Below, piece after piece: positions 16,897 through 25,980 of a DNA stretch of 64,000 bases; the first letter of the stretch is position 1, and every line of letters begins with the position of its first letter. Both the position numbers and the translations under genes were made by a program. Source of the DNA: an uncultured Lachnospiraceae bacterium (lineage in GTDB: Bacteria; Bacillota; Clostridia; Lachnospirales; Lachnospiraceae); NCBI GenBank assembly GCA_900550475.1, contig URSA01000002.1:62001-126000 (forward strand), read 5' to 3'. The notes below the pieces were generated by a model that saw only the letters and a list, made by a program, of their open reading frames with translations, made no database searches and had not been told where the DNA came from.

Positions 16897-17940
16897 ATGT
16901 GGCAGTGCAACTATGCGGATGAGACCATAGACAAAAAGCTGTTCTGGCTCTGCACACTGAAAAAGCTGTGGATCCTTGCGGCGGGTATCTGCGCTGCCTC
17001 CCTGCTCGTGGGAGGGGGCTATTTCCTGTGTCGGAATTTGCCTGCCTCGGAAAAGCAGTATTGCGCACAGGGGGATGTCTATGTGGACTATATTCCCGAG
17101 GATGGCTACGGCATTTCCACTGTATATCTTAACGAGGATGTGTGGAAGGCGATGGTGAAATCCGATGCGTTTGTGGAGAAGGTGTCCGCAAGGATGGCAC
17201 AGGAGGGTGTGGCTATTTCAAGAGAGCAGATCCTTGAGAGCGTGGACGCTTCATTGGAGAAGGAGACCCGGATCGTGACGGTGAAGGCGACTGCGGCGGA
17301 TCCTGCGGCGGCAGAGATCATGGCGGATGCCCTGCTGCAGGCGGTTCTGGATTACGGGGACGGTTACAAGGACATTGCCTCCGCCTATGTACTGACGGCG
17401 GTCAATGGGGCAAAGAGAGTTGTGACGGACGATTGGACGGGGAGACTCTTTTTGCTGGGTGCGGTGCTGGGAGCGTTCGTTTCGCTGACCGGCATTCTGC
17501 TTTCCGTGACATTGGATGATTCCGTCTATGTGCCGGAGCAGTTTGAACGCCGTTACGGGATTAAAATGTTTGGCGTTGCCGGAAATGAGCGGACAAACGA
17601 AAACATCACATACACGCTCCGGGAAGCAAAGCGGGTAGTGCTGACAACGCCGGAGGAGGATGTTGCCGCCGGAGAGATTGAAAAAGGGCTTCAGGCGCTT
17701 TTGGGAGAGGATGTCAGAGTGGAGACAGTACCCGGGCAGACGGGAAATACCGATGCACTCAGACAGGCGGACGGAATCGTGCTGGCGGTGGAGAGCGGCA
17801 GGCATGACGGCAAGAGAATAGAGAGCCTTCTGCGGTTTCTGGATCAGCAGGGGTGTACCGTGGCGGGGGCGGTACTGCTCCACCCGGATGAGAGACTTCT
17901 GGGACAGTATTACGGATTTCGGAAAGGAAAACGCAGATGA
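16897..17940 (+). CDS. Wzz/CpsC-like chain-length protein with a degenerate BY-kinase-like tail
   Basis: This 347-residue protein has a helix at about residues 25-45, an extracytoplasmic region, and a second helix at about 180-205, the layout of polysaccharide co-polymerases. About 110 cytoplasmic residues follow. Their end (ADGIVLAVESGR, then a GAVLLHPDERLL block) resembles the C-terminal half of a bacterial tyrosine kinase. No Walker A (GxxGxGK[ST]) or tyrosine cluster is seen. It probably controls chain length without kinase activity. The ATG at 16897 directly follows the previous stop; an ATG at 16876 has no ribosome binding site. Confidence 0.75.
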   Translation: MWQCNYADETIDKKLFWLCTLKKLWILAAGICAASLLVGGGYFLCRNLPASEKQYCAQGDVYVDYIPEDGYGISTVYLNEDVWKAMVKSDAFVEKVSARMAQEGVAISREQILESVDASLEKETRIVTVKATAADPAAAEIMADALLQAVLDYGDGYKDIASAYVLTAVNGAKRVVTDDWTGRLFLLGAVLGAFVSLTGILLSVTLDDSVYVPEQFERRYGIKMFGVAGNERTNENITYTLREAKRVVLTTPEEDVAAGEIEKGLQALLGEDVRVETVPGQTGNTDALRQADGIVLAVESGRHDGKRIESLLRFLDQQGCTVAGAVLLHPDERLLGQYYGFRKGKRR

Positions 17941-18719
17941 AGGTTCAGGTGCTTGTGTCGGCAGTCAATAAGAATCCCCGTCAACTGACGGAAAGCATGC
18001 ATCTTGCCACTGATGCGGTGATCATCAACCAGACGGACAGGGAATCGAAGGAGACCTTTCCAATTGCGGGAGGAGAGGTGCAGTGCTTCTGCTTTGCGGA
18101 GCGGGGCGTGGGGAGGAGCCGGAACCATGCGCTCTCCCGTGCGACAGGAGAATTCTGCCTGTTCGCGGATGAGGATATTGTATACGACGAGGGCTATGAG
18201 GAGAAAATTCTGGCGGCGTTTGCGGCGCAGCCGGATGCGGATCTGATCACGTTTAATTTCCGGGTGGATCCCTCCCGGGCAACCTACGAGAATAAAGAAA
18301 AGAAACGGGTGCGCTGGTATAACTACGGCAGATACCCAACCTTTGCGGTGGCGGCAAGGACGGAGAAACTGAAACGCGCGGGGGTGGAGTTTTCCCTGCT
18401 GTTCGGTGGGGGCGCCAAGTACAGCAACGGCGAGGACAGTCTTTTTCTGCACGATTGTCTGAAGAAGGGGCTTCGGATCTACACCTGTACGGAGTGGCTC
18501 GGCGGTGAAACTTTCCGTGAATCCACATGGTTTCAGGGCTACAACGAAAAGTTTTTCTTCGACAGGGGCGTTCTCTACCACTTTTTATACGGAGGAGCGG
18601 CGCACCTTATGGCGCTGCGCTTTTTGCTTGCCCATCGTGGAACGATGTGCGGAGAAATCGGAGTAGGCGAGGCGTATCGCCTGATGAAGAAAGGGATTGC
18701 GCAGGGTAAAAAAGAATGA
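17937..18719 (+). CDS. GT2-like glycosyltransferase
   Basis: This 260-residue cytoplasmic protein has a shortened GT-A fold. RGVGRSRNHAL at about residues 57-67 corresponds to the donor-binding region, and FADEDIVYD to the metal-binding DXD motif. Its C-terminal half has an acceptor-type segment with GEDSLF. The usual SIIVPVYN opening is replaced by VQVLVSAVNK, so it is a divergent member. It overlaps both neighbours by ATGA, giving tight translational coupling within the polysaccharide assembly genes. Confidence 0.75.
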   Translation: MKVQVLVSAVNKNPRQLTESMHLATDAVIINQTDRESKETFPIAGGEVQCFCFAERGVGRSRNHALSRATGEFCLFADEDIVYDEGYEEKILAAFAAQPDADLITFNFRVDPSRATYENKEKKRVRWYNYGRYPTFAVAARTEKLKRAGVEFSLLFGGGAKYSNGEDSLFLHDCLKKGLRIYTCTEWLGGETFRESTWFQGYNEKFFFDRGVLYHFLYGGAAHLMALRFLLAHRGTMCGEIGVGEAYRLMKKGIAQGKKE

Positions 18720-19798
18720 TTTTGTATGTCGGACTGGCTGCGGTGGTTACGGCTGCCGCCTGCTTTGTCAATAACCGGATTACGGTACAACCGCATATGG
18801 TGTCCAGACAGAGGATGTGCAATCATATTTTGATGGCAGCAATTTTTTTGCTGCTGTTTTTTGTGTCGGCATGCAGGGTGGATGTGGGAAACGACTACGG
18901 CGAGTATGTGAAAATTTTTGCGGACATACACGCCGGACGGCATGTGTCCACGGAGATCGGGTTCAATGCGGTGGTGCTCGCCGTACAGTTTGTGCTGGGC
19001 ACCGGCGTGGTGGCGGATCGGTTTTTGTTCGCTTTGTTTGCGGGCGCAACCATGTATTTTTTCCTGCGGGCGGTATACGAACAGAGTGAAAATTTTTGGT
19101 TTTCCGTGTTCCTGTTTCTTGCCAACGGGTATTTCTTTTCCTCCATGACCTCCATGCGGTACTATTTCGTGCTGTCGGTGGCACTGTTTGCCATGCGGTA
19201 CGCCATAAAGGAGCAGTGGCTTCCCTTTGTGTGCTGGATCGGCTTTGCCGCCCTGTTCCATAAATCGGTTCTTTTTGTGATTCCGATGTACTTTCTGGCA
19301 ACGAGAAACTGGAAAAAATGGCATCTTTTGCTGCTTGGCGCCGGATGCCTTTCGCTGGTGCTGTTTCCGGACTTTTACCGCATGATCATTTTCCGGTTTT
19401 ATCCTTTTTATGAAAATTCCGTGTTTGATAACGGACAGACTTCCCTTATGAATATCGCAAAGGGTGCAGCGGTGCTTTTTCTCACCACCCTGTACTATAA
19501 GCCCTGCGTGAAGGAGGACAAGGCGGTCCGTTTTTACTATTTCCTGAATCTGGCGGGAGTCGTGCTGTTTGTATTCTGCAATTTTATCCCGGAGGTATCC
19601 CGGATCGGTTACTATCTGAACATTGGCAACCTGTTTTTGCTCCCGGCGGTTCTTCGCAGAATACCGGACAGGAGGCAGAGAAGATTTTTTACCGTGTGCG
19701 TGGTGGGAACGTTCTGTCTGTATTTTGCCATGTTTCTCTTTAAGGCATATGGGGAAGGCATCAGGCTGCTCCCCTATAAGAGCTGGCTGTTTCTTTAA
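18716..19798 (+). CDS. EpsG family polysaccharide polymerase (Wzy-like)
   Basis: EpsG-type proteins polymerise repeat units on the outer face of the membrane. The 360-residue protein has about ten helices. Between helices it carries the EpsG-typical region VDVGNDYGEYVKIF near residues 55-68, followed later by SMTSMRYYFVLSVALFAMRY. It overlaps the upstream GT2 gene by 4 bases. A second polymerase or ligase candidate is encoded at 51213, so the locus may build two linkages or two glycans. Confidence 0.82.
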   Translation: MILYVGLAAVVTAAACFVNNRITVQPHMVSRQRMCNHILMAAIFLLLFFVSACRVDVGNDYGEYVKIFADIHAGRHVSTEIGFNAVVLAVQFVLGTGVVADRFLFALFAGATMYFFLRAVYEQSENFWFSVFLFLANGYFFSSMTSMRYYFVLSVALFAMRYAIKEQWLPFVCWIGFAALFHKSVLFVIPMYFLATRNWKKWHLLLLGAGCLSLVLFPDFYRMIIFRFYPFYENSVFDNGQTSLMNIAKGAAVLFLTTLYYKPCVKEDKAVRFYYFLNLAGVVLFVFCNFIPEVSRIGYYLNIGNLFLLPAVLRRIPDRRQRRFFTVCVVGTFCLYFAMFLFKAYGEGIRLLPYKSWLFL

Positions 19799-19816
19799 CA
19801 GAGAGGTGTATTTGAA

Positions 19817-20614
19817 ATGGTTTCATTTTCGATCATTGTGGTGTGCCTGAATCCGGGCGACAAGCTGATCAAGACGCTTGACAGCATAAAAAGACAAACG
19901 TATGGAACATATGAGATTCTGGTCAAGGACGGCGGCAGCAGCGACGGTACCCGGGAGTATGTGGAGAAGCTGGCGGAGCAGGACGGGAGAGTGCGGCTGT
20001 GCGTGCAGAAGGACAGCGGCATCTATGATGCCATGAATCAGGCGCTTCTTTTGGCGGAGGGAGAGTATGTCCTTTTTCTGAACTGCGGGGACGCTTTTCA
20101 CGGTGAGACGGTTCTGGAAAGGACGGCGGAAACCGTGGAGGCACATCCGGGCTGCGGCATCTATTACGGGGACACCTTCTGTGAACAGGTGGGGCAGCGG
20201 GTGGCTTCACCGCCTTCCATCACAACGTTTGTCTGCTACCGGAACATCCCCTGCCATCAATCCTGCTTCTATCGGCGCGAGCTGTTGCTGCAAAAGCCGT
20301 TTGAGCCGCAGTTTCGTATCCGTGCCGACTATGAGCAGTTTTTCTGGTGCTATATAAAAGGCGGCGCAACACCGCTGTGGATGGATCAGATTGTGGCGGA
20401 CTATGAAGGCGGCGGCTACTCTGAGAGCAGAGAGAACAAAAAACAGGCGAAGCGGGAACACAGAAAGATTACCAAACGCTATCTGACGGCGGGGCAACGT
20501 TTCCGGTACGGGCTTTTTCTTGTGGTCACGCTGGCGCCCTTAAGACGGATTCTGGCGGAGAGCAGACTGTTTTCCGGCATCTATAACAAAATTAAAGCGG
20601 GGATTTATCGATGA
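19817..20614 (+). CDS. GT2 glycosyltransferase
   Basis: This 265-residue glycosyltransferase opens SFSIIVVCLNPGDKL. It has the donor-binding KDGGSSDGT at about residues 36-44 and an LNCGDAFHG segment in the position of the DXD motif. This CGD variant is common in WcaA-like enzymes. The C-terminal end is basic with one hydrophobic stretch that could touch the membrane. GAGAGG precedes the start, and the stop overlaps the next gene (ATGA). Donor sugar unknown. Confidence 0.85.
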   Translation: MVSFSIIVVCLNPGDKLIKTLDSIKRQTYGTYEILVKDGGSSDGTREYVEKLAEQDGRVRLCVQKDSGIYDAMNQALLLAEGEYVLFLNCGDAFHGETVLERTAETVEAHPGCGIYYGDTFCEQVGQRVASPPSITTFVCYRNIPCHQSCFYRRELLLQKPFEPQFRIRADYEQFFWCYIKGGATPLWMDQIVADYEGGGYSESRENKKQAKREHRKITKRYLTAGQRFRYGLFLVVTLAPLRRILAESRLFSGIYNKIKAGIYR

Positions 20615-21894
20615 GAGTACTGTGGGTTTGTAACATTATGCTTCCGGCGATTGCGGAAGAACTGGGCAGGGAAGCCAGCAATAAGGAAGGCTGGCTGACA
20701 GGGTTGTCCGAGCAGTTTATAAAGGAACCGGAAGCTGAGAAGATTGAGCTTGGGATCTGTTTTCCCATCGGGGCGGGAGAGGCGCCCATTCAGGGAAAGA
20801 CAAGGGGAATACAGTGGTACGGGTTTCCGGAGGATACGGCACACCCGGAGCGGTACGATGTGGGAATGGAAGAGACGCTTGCCGCTGTACTGGAGGCATT
20901 CAGACCGGATATTGTCCATGTTTTCGGCACGGAGTTTCCCCATGGTCTTGCCGTTGCCCGCTGTGTGAAAAATCCCGCAAAGCTTTTGGTGGGCATGCAG
21001 GGGATCTGCCGTGCCTGTGCGGAGCATTACTGCGACGGTCTGCCGCCCCACATACAATCCCGTTCTCTGCTCCGGGACTTTTTGAAACAGGATAATATCC
21101 TGCAGCAGCAGCAAAAATTTGTCCGGCGCGCATGGCGGGAAACCCAGATGCTTCGCCGGGCGGGACATATTGCGGGAAGAACGGCATGGGACAGAGCGGA
21201 GACCGAAAAGATCAACCCGGAGGCGGAATATCATCTGCTGAATGAAACGCTGCGCCCTGTTTTCTACAAGCACTGCTGGCAGCCGGAAAAATGCGAGAAA
21301 CACAGCATTTTTGTCAGTCAGGCGAACTACCCCATAAAAGGCTTCCACTACCTGCTGGAGGCGCTGCCGGAAATCAGACGGCAGTTTCCTGATGTGAAGG
21401 TCTATGTGGCGGGAGATTCCGTTACCGGATATCACACACTCAAGGAAAAGCTGAAGATCGGCTCCTACGGAAAATACTGTCTGGAGCTGATCCGAAGAGG
21501 CGGACTTGAGGATGTTGTCCGCTTTCTGGGAAAAATGGATGCGGAGCAGATGTGCCGCCGTTATCTGGACAGTTCTCTTTTCCTGTCCTGTTCCGTTATA
21601 GAAAATTCACCGAATTCTGTGGGAGAGGCAATGCTTCTGGGGATGCCGGTGGTGAGCTCCCGGGTGGGAGGCGTTCCATCCATGCTGCGGGATAAAGAGG
21701 AAGGGCTTTTCTGTGACTGCGGGGACAGGGACGGGCTGGTGCGGGCGGTCTGCACCATGTTTACGGATACCGCATTTGCACGGCAGTGCGGAGAAAAAGC
21801 ACGGGAGCATGCCCTGCAGACCCATGATGGGAAAAAGAATTTTGCAAGACTTCTGGAGATCTATGACAGCATGTTAAAAAACAGTGAGGTGTGA
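20611..21894 (+). CDS. GT4 glycosyltransferase
   Basis: This 427-residue GT-B fold enzyme shows the retaining GT4 active-site block ENSPNSVGEAMLLGMPVVSS near residue 330. A glycine-rich VGGVP loop follows it. The N-terminal half is longer than usual and contains a Cys-rich segment (ICRACAEHYCDG), an odd feature for this family. It overlaps the previous gene by 4 bases. It probably acts in the cytoplasm on the lipid-linked oligosaccharide; donor unknown. Confidence 0.87.
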   Translation: MRVLWVCNIMLPAIAEELGREASNKEGWLTGLSEQFIKEPEAEKIELGICFPIGAGEAPIQGKTRGIQWYGFPEDTAHPERYDVGMEETLAAVLEAFRPDIVHVFGTEFPHGLAVARCVKNPAKLLVGMQGICRACAEHYCDGLPPHIQSRSLLRDFLKQDNILQQQQKFVRRAWRETQMLRRAGHIAGRTAWDRAETEKINPEAEYHLLNETLRPVFYKHCWQPEKCEKHSIFVSQANYPIKGFHYLLEALPEIRRQFPDVKVYVAGDSVTGYHTLKEKLKIGSYGKYCLELIRRGGLEDVVRFLGKMDAEQMCRRYLDSSLFLSCSVIENSPNSVGEAMLLGMPVVSSRVGGVPSMLRDKEEGLFCDCGDRDGLVRAVCTMFTDTAFARQCGEKAREHALQTHDGKKNFARLLEIYDSMLKNSEV

Positions 21895-21901
21895 ACCGCA
21901 A

Positions 21902-23095
21902 ATGAAGGTTACATTTGTGTCAAACTATATCAACCACCATCAAGTCCCCTTCTGCGAGGAGATGTATCGCAGGCTTTCGGAGGACTACCGGTTTATCCAG
22001 ACGGAGCCCATGGAGGAGGAACGGGTGAAGATGGGCTGGGGTGAGGATTTGGAACGTATTCCCTATCTGCGTCTTTTTTATGAGGCGGAGGACGAGTGCA
22101 GAAGGCTGATCGCGGAGAGCGATGTGGTTCTGTTCGGCGGTGTGGAGGATGAGAGCTATATCCGGGACAGACTGGAAGCCGGAAAACCGGTGGTGCGGCT
22201 CAGTGAGCGTATCTACAAGGAGGGGCAGTGGAAAGCGGTCTCTCCCCGGGGACTTCGGAAAAAATATCTGGATCACACAAGGTATCGGAAAAAGGATGTG
22301 TATCTTCTCTGCTGCGGCGGCTATGTGGCAAGTGATTTCCACATCGTGAGAGCTTATCCGGGAAAGATGTTCCGTTGGGGGTATTTCCCCAGAACCGAAG
22401 AATACGATATTGAGAAACTGCTCGGCGAAAAGCGGGAACGCAGGCAGGACAGCGGAAGCTGCTCGCTGCTCTGGGCGGGACGCTTCATCGACTGGAAGCA
22501 CCCCGAGTACGCTGTCAGGGCGGCAGCCCGCCTGAAAAAGGAAGGGTATGCATTTACCCTTACCATGGTAGGAGGCGGGGAGATGGAAGAGACCCTGAGG
22601 GATATGGTAAGGGAGGCCGGACTGGAGGATCAGGTCAGCTTTGCCGGTTTTCAAAGGCCGGATGAGGTTCGGAACTATATGAAGGCGGCGGATCTGTTTC
22701 TGTTTACCAGCGATTACAGGGAAGGCTGGGGCGCGGTGCTGAATGAGGCGATGAACAGCGGGTGTGCGACGGTCTCCAACTGTGCCATCGGAGCGGTGCC
22801 CTTTTTGGTAAAGCCGGGACACAACGGCATGATCTACCGAAACGGAAGTTTTGAACAATTTTACGGGCATGTTACAGAATTGATACATGATTCTGCGAAA
22901 ATAGAAAAGTTGGGGCGGCAGGCCTATGCCACTGTGACCCGGGAATGGAATGCGCAGGTTGCGGCAGAGCGGCTGATTCCGTTCCTTGAGGGCATTTCGG
23001 AGGGGAATGTTGTTCCGCAGAAGCAGGGAATCTTAAGCCCTGCGCCGGTGATCGCACCCGGCAGGATGTATGGAAAAATGATGAGGGAAGCATGA
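21902..23095 (+). CDS. GT4 glycosyltransferase
   Basis: This 397-residue GT-B fold enzyme has the donor-site block SDYREGWGAVLNEAMNSGC at about residues 275-293 and an upstream WAGRFIDWKHPEY acceptor/donor linker typical of GT4. GAGGTG lies before the chosen ATG at 21902; an earlier in-frame ATG at 21884 lies inside the upstream gene. A tail of about 40 residues after the domain contains Pro-rich sequence. It overlaps the next gene by ATGA. Confidence 0.87.
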   Translation: MKVTFVSNYINHHQVPFCEEMYRRLSEDYRFIQTEPMEEERVKMGWGEDLERIPYLRLFYEAEDECRRLIAESDVVLFGGVEDESYIRDRLEAGKPVVRLSERIYKEGQWKAVSPRGLRKKYLDHTRYRKKDVYLLCCGGYVASDFHIVRAYPGKMFRWGYFPRTEEYDIEKLLGEKRERRQDSGSCSLLWAGRFIDWKHPEYAVRAAARLKKEGYAFTLTMVGGGEMEETLRDMVREAGLEDQVSFAGFQRPDEVRNYMKAADLFLFTSDYREGWGAVLNEAMNSGCATVSNCAIGAVPFLVKPGHNGMIYRNGSFEQFYGHVTELIHDSAKIEKLGRQAYATVTREWNAQVAAERLIPFLEGISEGNVVPQKQGILSPAPVIAPGRMYGKMMREA

Positions 23096-24162
23096 GAGAG
23101 AGGATATACGTCTGCCATACTTATTATCATGTATATGTGACCTTTTTAAAGGAATTTGTGCTCCCGGCAGAGGAGAGAGGCAATGCTACGGTCGTACTCA
23201 GCAGGATGTCCACGGATTTTGAAAATCTGAAGGACAGGCTGGAGAAAACCGGCGTGTTTGAAGAGGTTGTAGAATTTGACGAAAAGCGCTTTACGGAATT
23301 TGACGAGCTGATGGCACTGCATGAGGATCGGGGAAATATCGTAAAGAACATGTGGGCGCGAATCCGCTTCACCAGGAGATATGCGCAGCTGGAGGAGCCC
23401 TATGTGCCGGTGGATTTCAAACAATACAGGGAAGTGTATGTGTACTGCGATTCGGATCCGATCGGTTATTACCTGAACTACAAGCATATTCCGTATCATG
23501 CCATAGAGGACGGATTGAACTGTCTGCGGATCTTCGATGCGGCGAGGGTGGACAACAGGGGATGCTTTCAGATCAAGGCACTGCTGGCGTCGTGGAACGT
23601 AATTTTCATTCAGAACGGATACGCGAAATACTGTATCGATATGGAGATCAACGACAGGGAATGTTTGCAGTACGACTGTAAAAAGTACAAGGTAGTACCC
23701 AGAAAAGGACTGGAGGAGCGCCTTACACCGGAAGAGAAGAAAATTCTGACGGATGCGTTTCTGGAGAATGTGGATGAAATCCGGGAACAGCTTTCCGGCG
23801 GGGACGGTACGCAGAAGAACGTGCTGGTGCTGACGGAAAAGCTTTGCACCGAGGAAGTGCGCACCCGCATGATGCAGGATATGATAAAGGAGTATGCCCA
23901 AGATGCAAGGGTATTCATCAAGCCCCATCCCATGGATACGCTGGATTACGAGAGCGTATTCCCGGATTGTATCGTGTTCCGGGGACGCTTTCCGCTGGAA
24001 GTGTTAAAATATCTTGAGGGTGTGCATTTTCACAGAGTGGTAGCCATACTGACACAGGCGATAGAAAGCATGGATTACGTGGATGAAAAGATTTTTTTGG
24101 GACAGGGCTTTCTGGATGCCTATGAGGATCCTTCCCTGCATGCTTTCAATCAGGTTTTATAG
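23092..24162 (+). CDS. GT52/GT38-like transferase, candidate nonulosonic acid transferase
   Basis: This 356-residue protein shows the two short motifs shared by bacterial sialyltransferase families GT38, GT52 and GT80: an acidic-acidic-Gly triad (EDG, residues 139-141) and an HP motif (KPHP, residues 277-280). A serine-containing QAIESM follows at about 322-327. These residues usually bind CMP-sugar donors. The locus encodes pseudaminic acid synthesis up to the CMP-activated form, so this is the best candidate for the pseudaminic acid transferase. That assignment is inference; overall similarity to characterised enzymes looks remote. Confidence 0.6.
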   Translation: MRERIYVCHTYYHVYVTFLKEFVLPAEERGNATVVLSRMSTDFENLKDRLEKTGVFEEVVEFDEKRFTEFDELMALHEDRGNIVKNMWARIRFTRRYAQLEEPYVPVDFKQYREVYVYCDSDPIGYYLNYKHIPYHAIEDGLNCLRIFDAARVDNRGCFQIKALLASWNVIFIQNGYAKYCIDMEINDRECLQYDCKKYKVVPRKGLEERLTPEEKKILTDAFLENVDEIREQLSGGDGTQKNVLVLTEKLCTEEVRTRMMQDMIKEYAQDARVFIKPHPMDTLDYESVFPDCIVFRGRFPLEVLKYLEGVHFHRVVAILTQAIESMDYVDEKIFLGQGFLDAYEDPSLHAFNQVL

Positions 24163-24172
24163 AGATTGCGGA

Positions 24173-24189
24173 CACTGCCCCGGGCGGTG
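24173..24189 (+). other. GC-rich hairpin between genes
   Basis: CACTGCCC (24173-24180) can pair with GGGCGGTG (24182-24189), with one G-T wobble and a very tight loop. No T run follows, so it is not a normal terminator. It lies 16 bases before the flippase start codon and may affect mRNA processing or translation. Confidence 0.3.
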
Positions 24190-24204
24190 TGGAAATGAGG
24201 AAAT

Positions 24205-25947
24205 ATGGATATTGTAAAAAAGTTGCGGATCCTGTTGGACAGGAAACAGAAAATTTCCATGGTGGGTCTGGTGCTCCTGATGGTATTCGGCGCCGTGCTG
24301 GAGACCTGCAGCATCGGCTTTCTGATACCGGTGCTCTCGGCGATTCTCGACATTGACTCTCTGATGAATTACAAGATTGTCAAGGATGTCTACGATGCAT
24401 TTCATATGAAGAACACTACGGAGTTTATTATTCTGATGATGGCAGTCCTGATCGTGCTGTTTGTGGTGAAGAATATCTTCCTGCAGGTACAGCATGTGAT
24501 CCAGTACCGCTTTGTATTCCGCAATCAGTATACCATGGCAAAGAAGATGATGGTACACTATATGAAGCGCCCCTATGAATTTTATCTGAATGCGGACACG
24601 GCGGTGGTACAGAGAAATATCACTTCGGACATTATCAACATGTATGCCCTGATCCTCTGTGTGCTGCAGCTCATGTCCGAGGTGCTGATCTTTTTCTTCC
24701 TTGTGGCGGCAACCATGATCCTGCAGCCGGTTATGACATTGGTTCTGATGGGGGTTCTGCTTTTCTGTCTGCTTTTGATCAAACTGCTTTTCAAACCGAT
24801 CATGTCAAAATCCGGCAAAGAGAACCGGGAAAATTACAGCGGTTTGTTGAAGTGGATCCAGCAGGCAGTTGTGGGGATCAAGGAAATCAAGATCGGCAAC
24901 AGAGAAGAATATTTTGTGGACGAGTATGTGAAGTGCAACGGCAGATATATCAATGCACTGAAAAAATACAGTATTTACAAGAACATTCCCAGACTGCTGA
25001 TCGAATCGGTCTGCGTAGCGGGTATGCTGGGATACCTGATCGTCATGCTGGGGAACGGAAAGAGCATCCAGAATATGGTTCCCATGCTGGGAGCGTTCGG
25101 ACTTGCGGTGATCCGCCTGATGCCCAGCGCAAACCGGATCAGCAATTACCTGACGGACATCGCCTATTTCAAACCCTTCCTGATGGGCATCAGCGACAGC
25201 CTGCGGACGGATCTGGAGAACACGGGCAGGGAACTGGATATTTTGGAGAGGATGCCGGAAAAACTCGATATCAAGGACAAGGTTACGCTGGAGGACATCA
25301 CCTATGCGTACCCCAATACGGATGTGCTCATTTTTGACAAGGCACACATGGAAATTTCCATCGGGGACGCAGTGGGGATCGTGGGAACCTCGGGAGCCGG
25401 GAAATCCACCATCGTGGATATCCTGTTGGGATTGTTGCAGCTGAAGGGCGGAAAGGTTCTGGCGGACGGCAAGGATGTGCTTGACCGGGAAAATTACAGA
25501 CAGTGGCTGAACAATGTGGGATATATTCCCCAGCAGATTTTCATGCTGGATTCCACGATCCGGAAAAATGTAGCGTTTGGTGTGCCGGAGGAGGAGATCA
25601 ATGAGGACAGAATCTGGGAGGTGCTGAAGGAGGCGCAGCTTGATGAGTTTGTGAGAGGGCTGCCCAAGGGACTTGACACCGGCATCGGAGAGCGGGGAAT
25701 CCGGCTTTCCGGCGGACAGCGGCAGAGAATCGGCATTGCCAGAGCGCTGTATGACGATCCCGAAATTTTGATTCTGGACGAGGCGACCTCCGCGCTGGAC
25801 AATGATACGGAGGCGGCAATCATGGAGGCGATCAATCGTCTCCACGGAAAAAAGACGCTTGTCATCATTGCGCACAGACTGCAGACCATCGAAAATTGTG
25901 AGATGGTGTACCGCGTGGAGGGCGGAAGGATCCTTCGGGAAAAATAG
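24205..25947 (+). CDS. pglK: PglK-like ABC flippase for lipid-linked oligosaccharide
   Basis: This is a 580-residue half-transporter with an N-terminal membrane domain of six helices (about residues 15-330) and a C-terminal ATPase. Walker A is GTSGAGKST (394-402), the signature is LSGGQ (501-505) and Walker B ends in Asp525-Glu526. The stretch VIRLMPSANRI near residue 310 matches what I know of Campylobacter PglK, which flips undecaprenyl-linked heptasaccharide. No Wzx-type flippase is visible in the window, so this protein probably exports the repeat unit. Pgl-like sugar genes occur at 53624-59095. Confidence 0.85.
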   Translation: MDIVKKLRILLDRKQKISMVGLVLLMVFGAVLETCSIGFLIPVLSAILDIDSLMNYKIVKDVYDAFHMKNTTEFIILMMAVLIVLFVVKNIFLQVQHVIQYRFVFRNQYTMAKKMMVHYMKRPYEFYLNADTAVVQRNITSDIINMYALILCVLQLMSEVLIFFFLVAATMILQPVMTLVLMGVLLFCLLLIKLLFKPIMSKSGKENRENYSGLLKWIQQAVVGIKEIKIGNREEYFVDEYVKCNGRYINALKKYSIYKNIPRLLIESVCVAGMLGYLIVMLGNGKSIQNMVPMLGAFGLAVIRLMPSANRISNYLTDIAYFKPFLMGISDSLRTDLENTGRELDILERMPEKLDIKDKVTLEDITYAYPNTDVLIFDKAHMEISIGDAVGIVGTSGAGKSTIVDILLGLLQLKGGKVLADGKDVLDRENYRQWLNNVGYIPQQIFMLDSTIRKNVAFGVPEEEINEDRIWEVLKEAQLDEFVRGLPKGLDTGIGERGIRLSGGQRQRIGIARALYDDPEILILDEATSALDNDTEAAIMEAINRLHGKKTLVIIAHRLQTIENCEMVYRVEGGRILREK

Positions 25948-25980
25948 ACGCTGTGAAAGGCGTGCTTTGTGAGGACTAAA

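Noticed and set aside
24173..24189. Hairpin considered as a terminator before the flippase gene.
   Set aside because: No T run follows and the loop is too tight. Neighbouring genes are otherwise closely spaced, so it is listed only as a hairpin.
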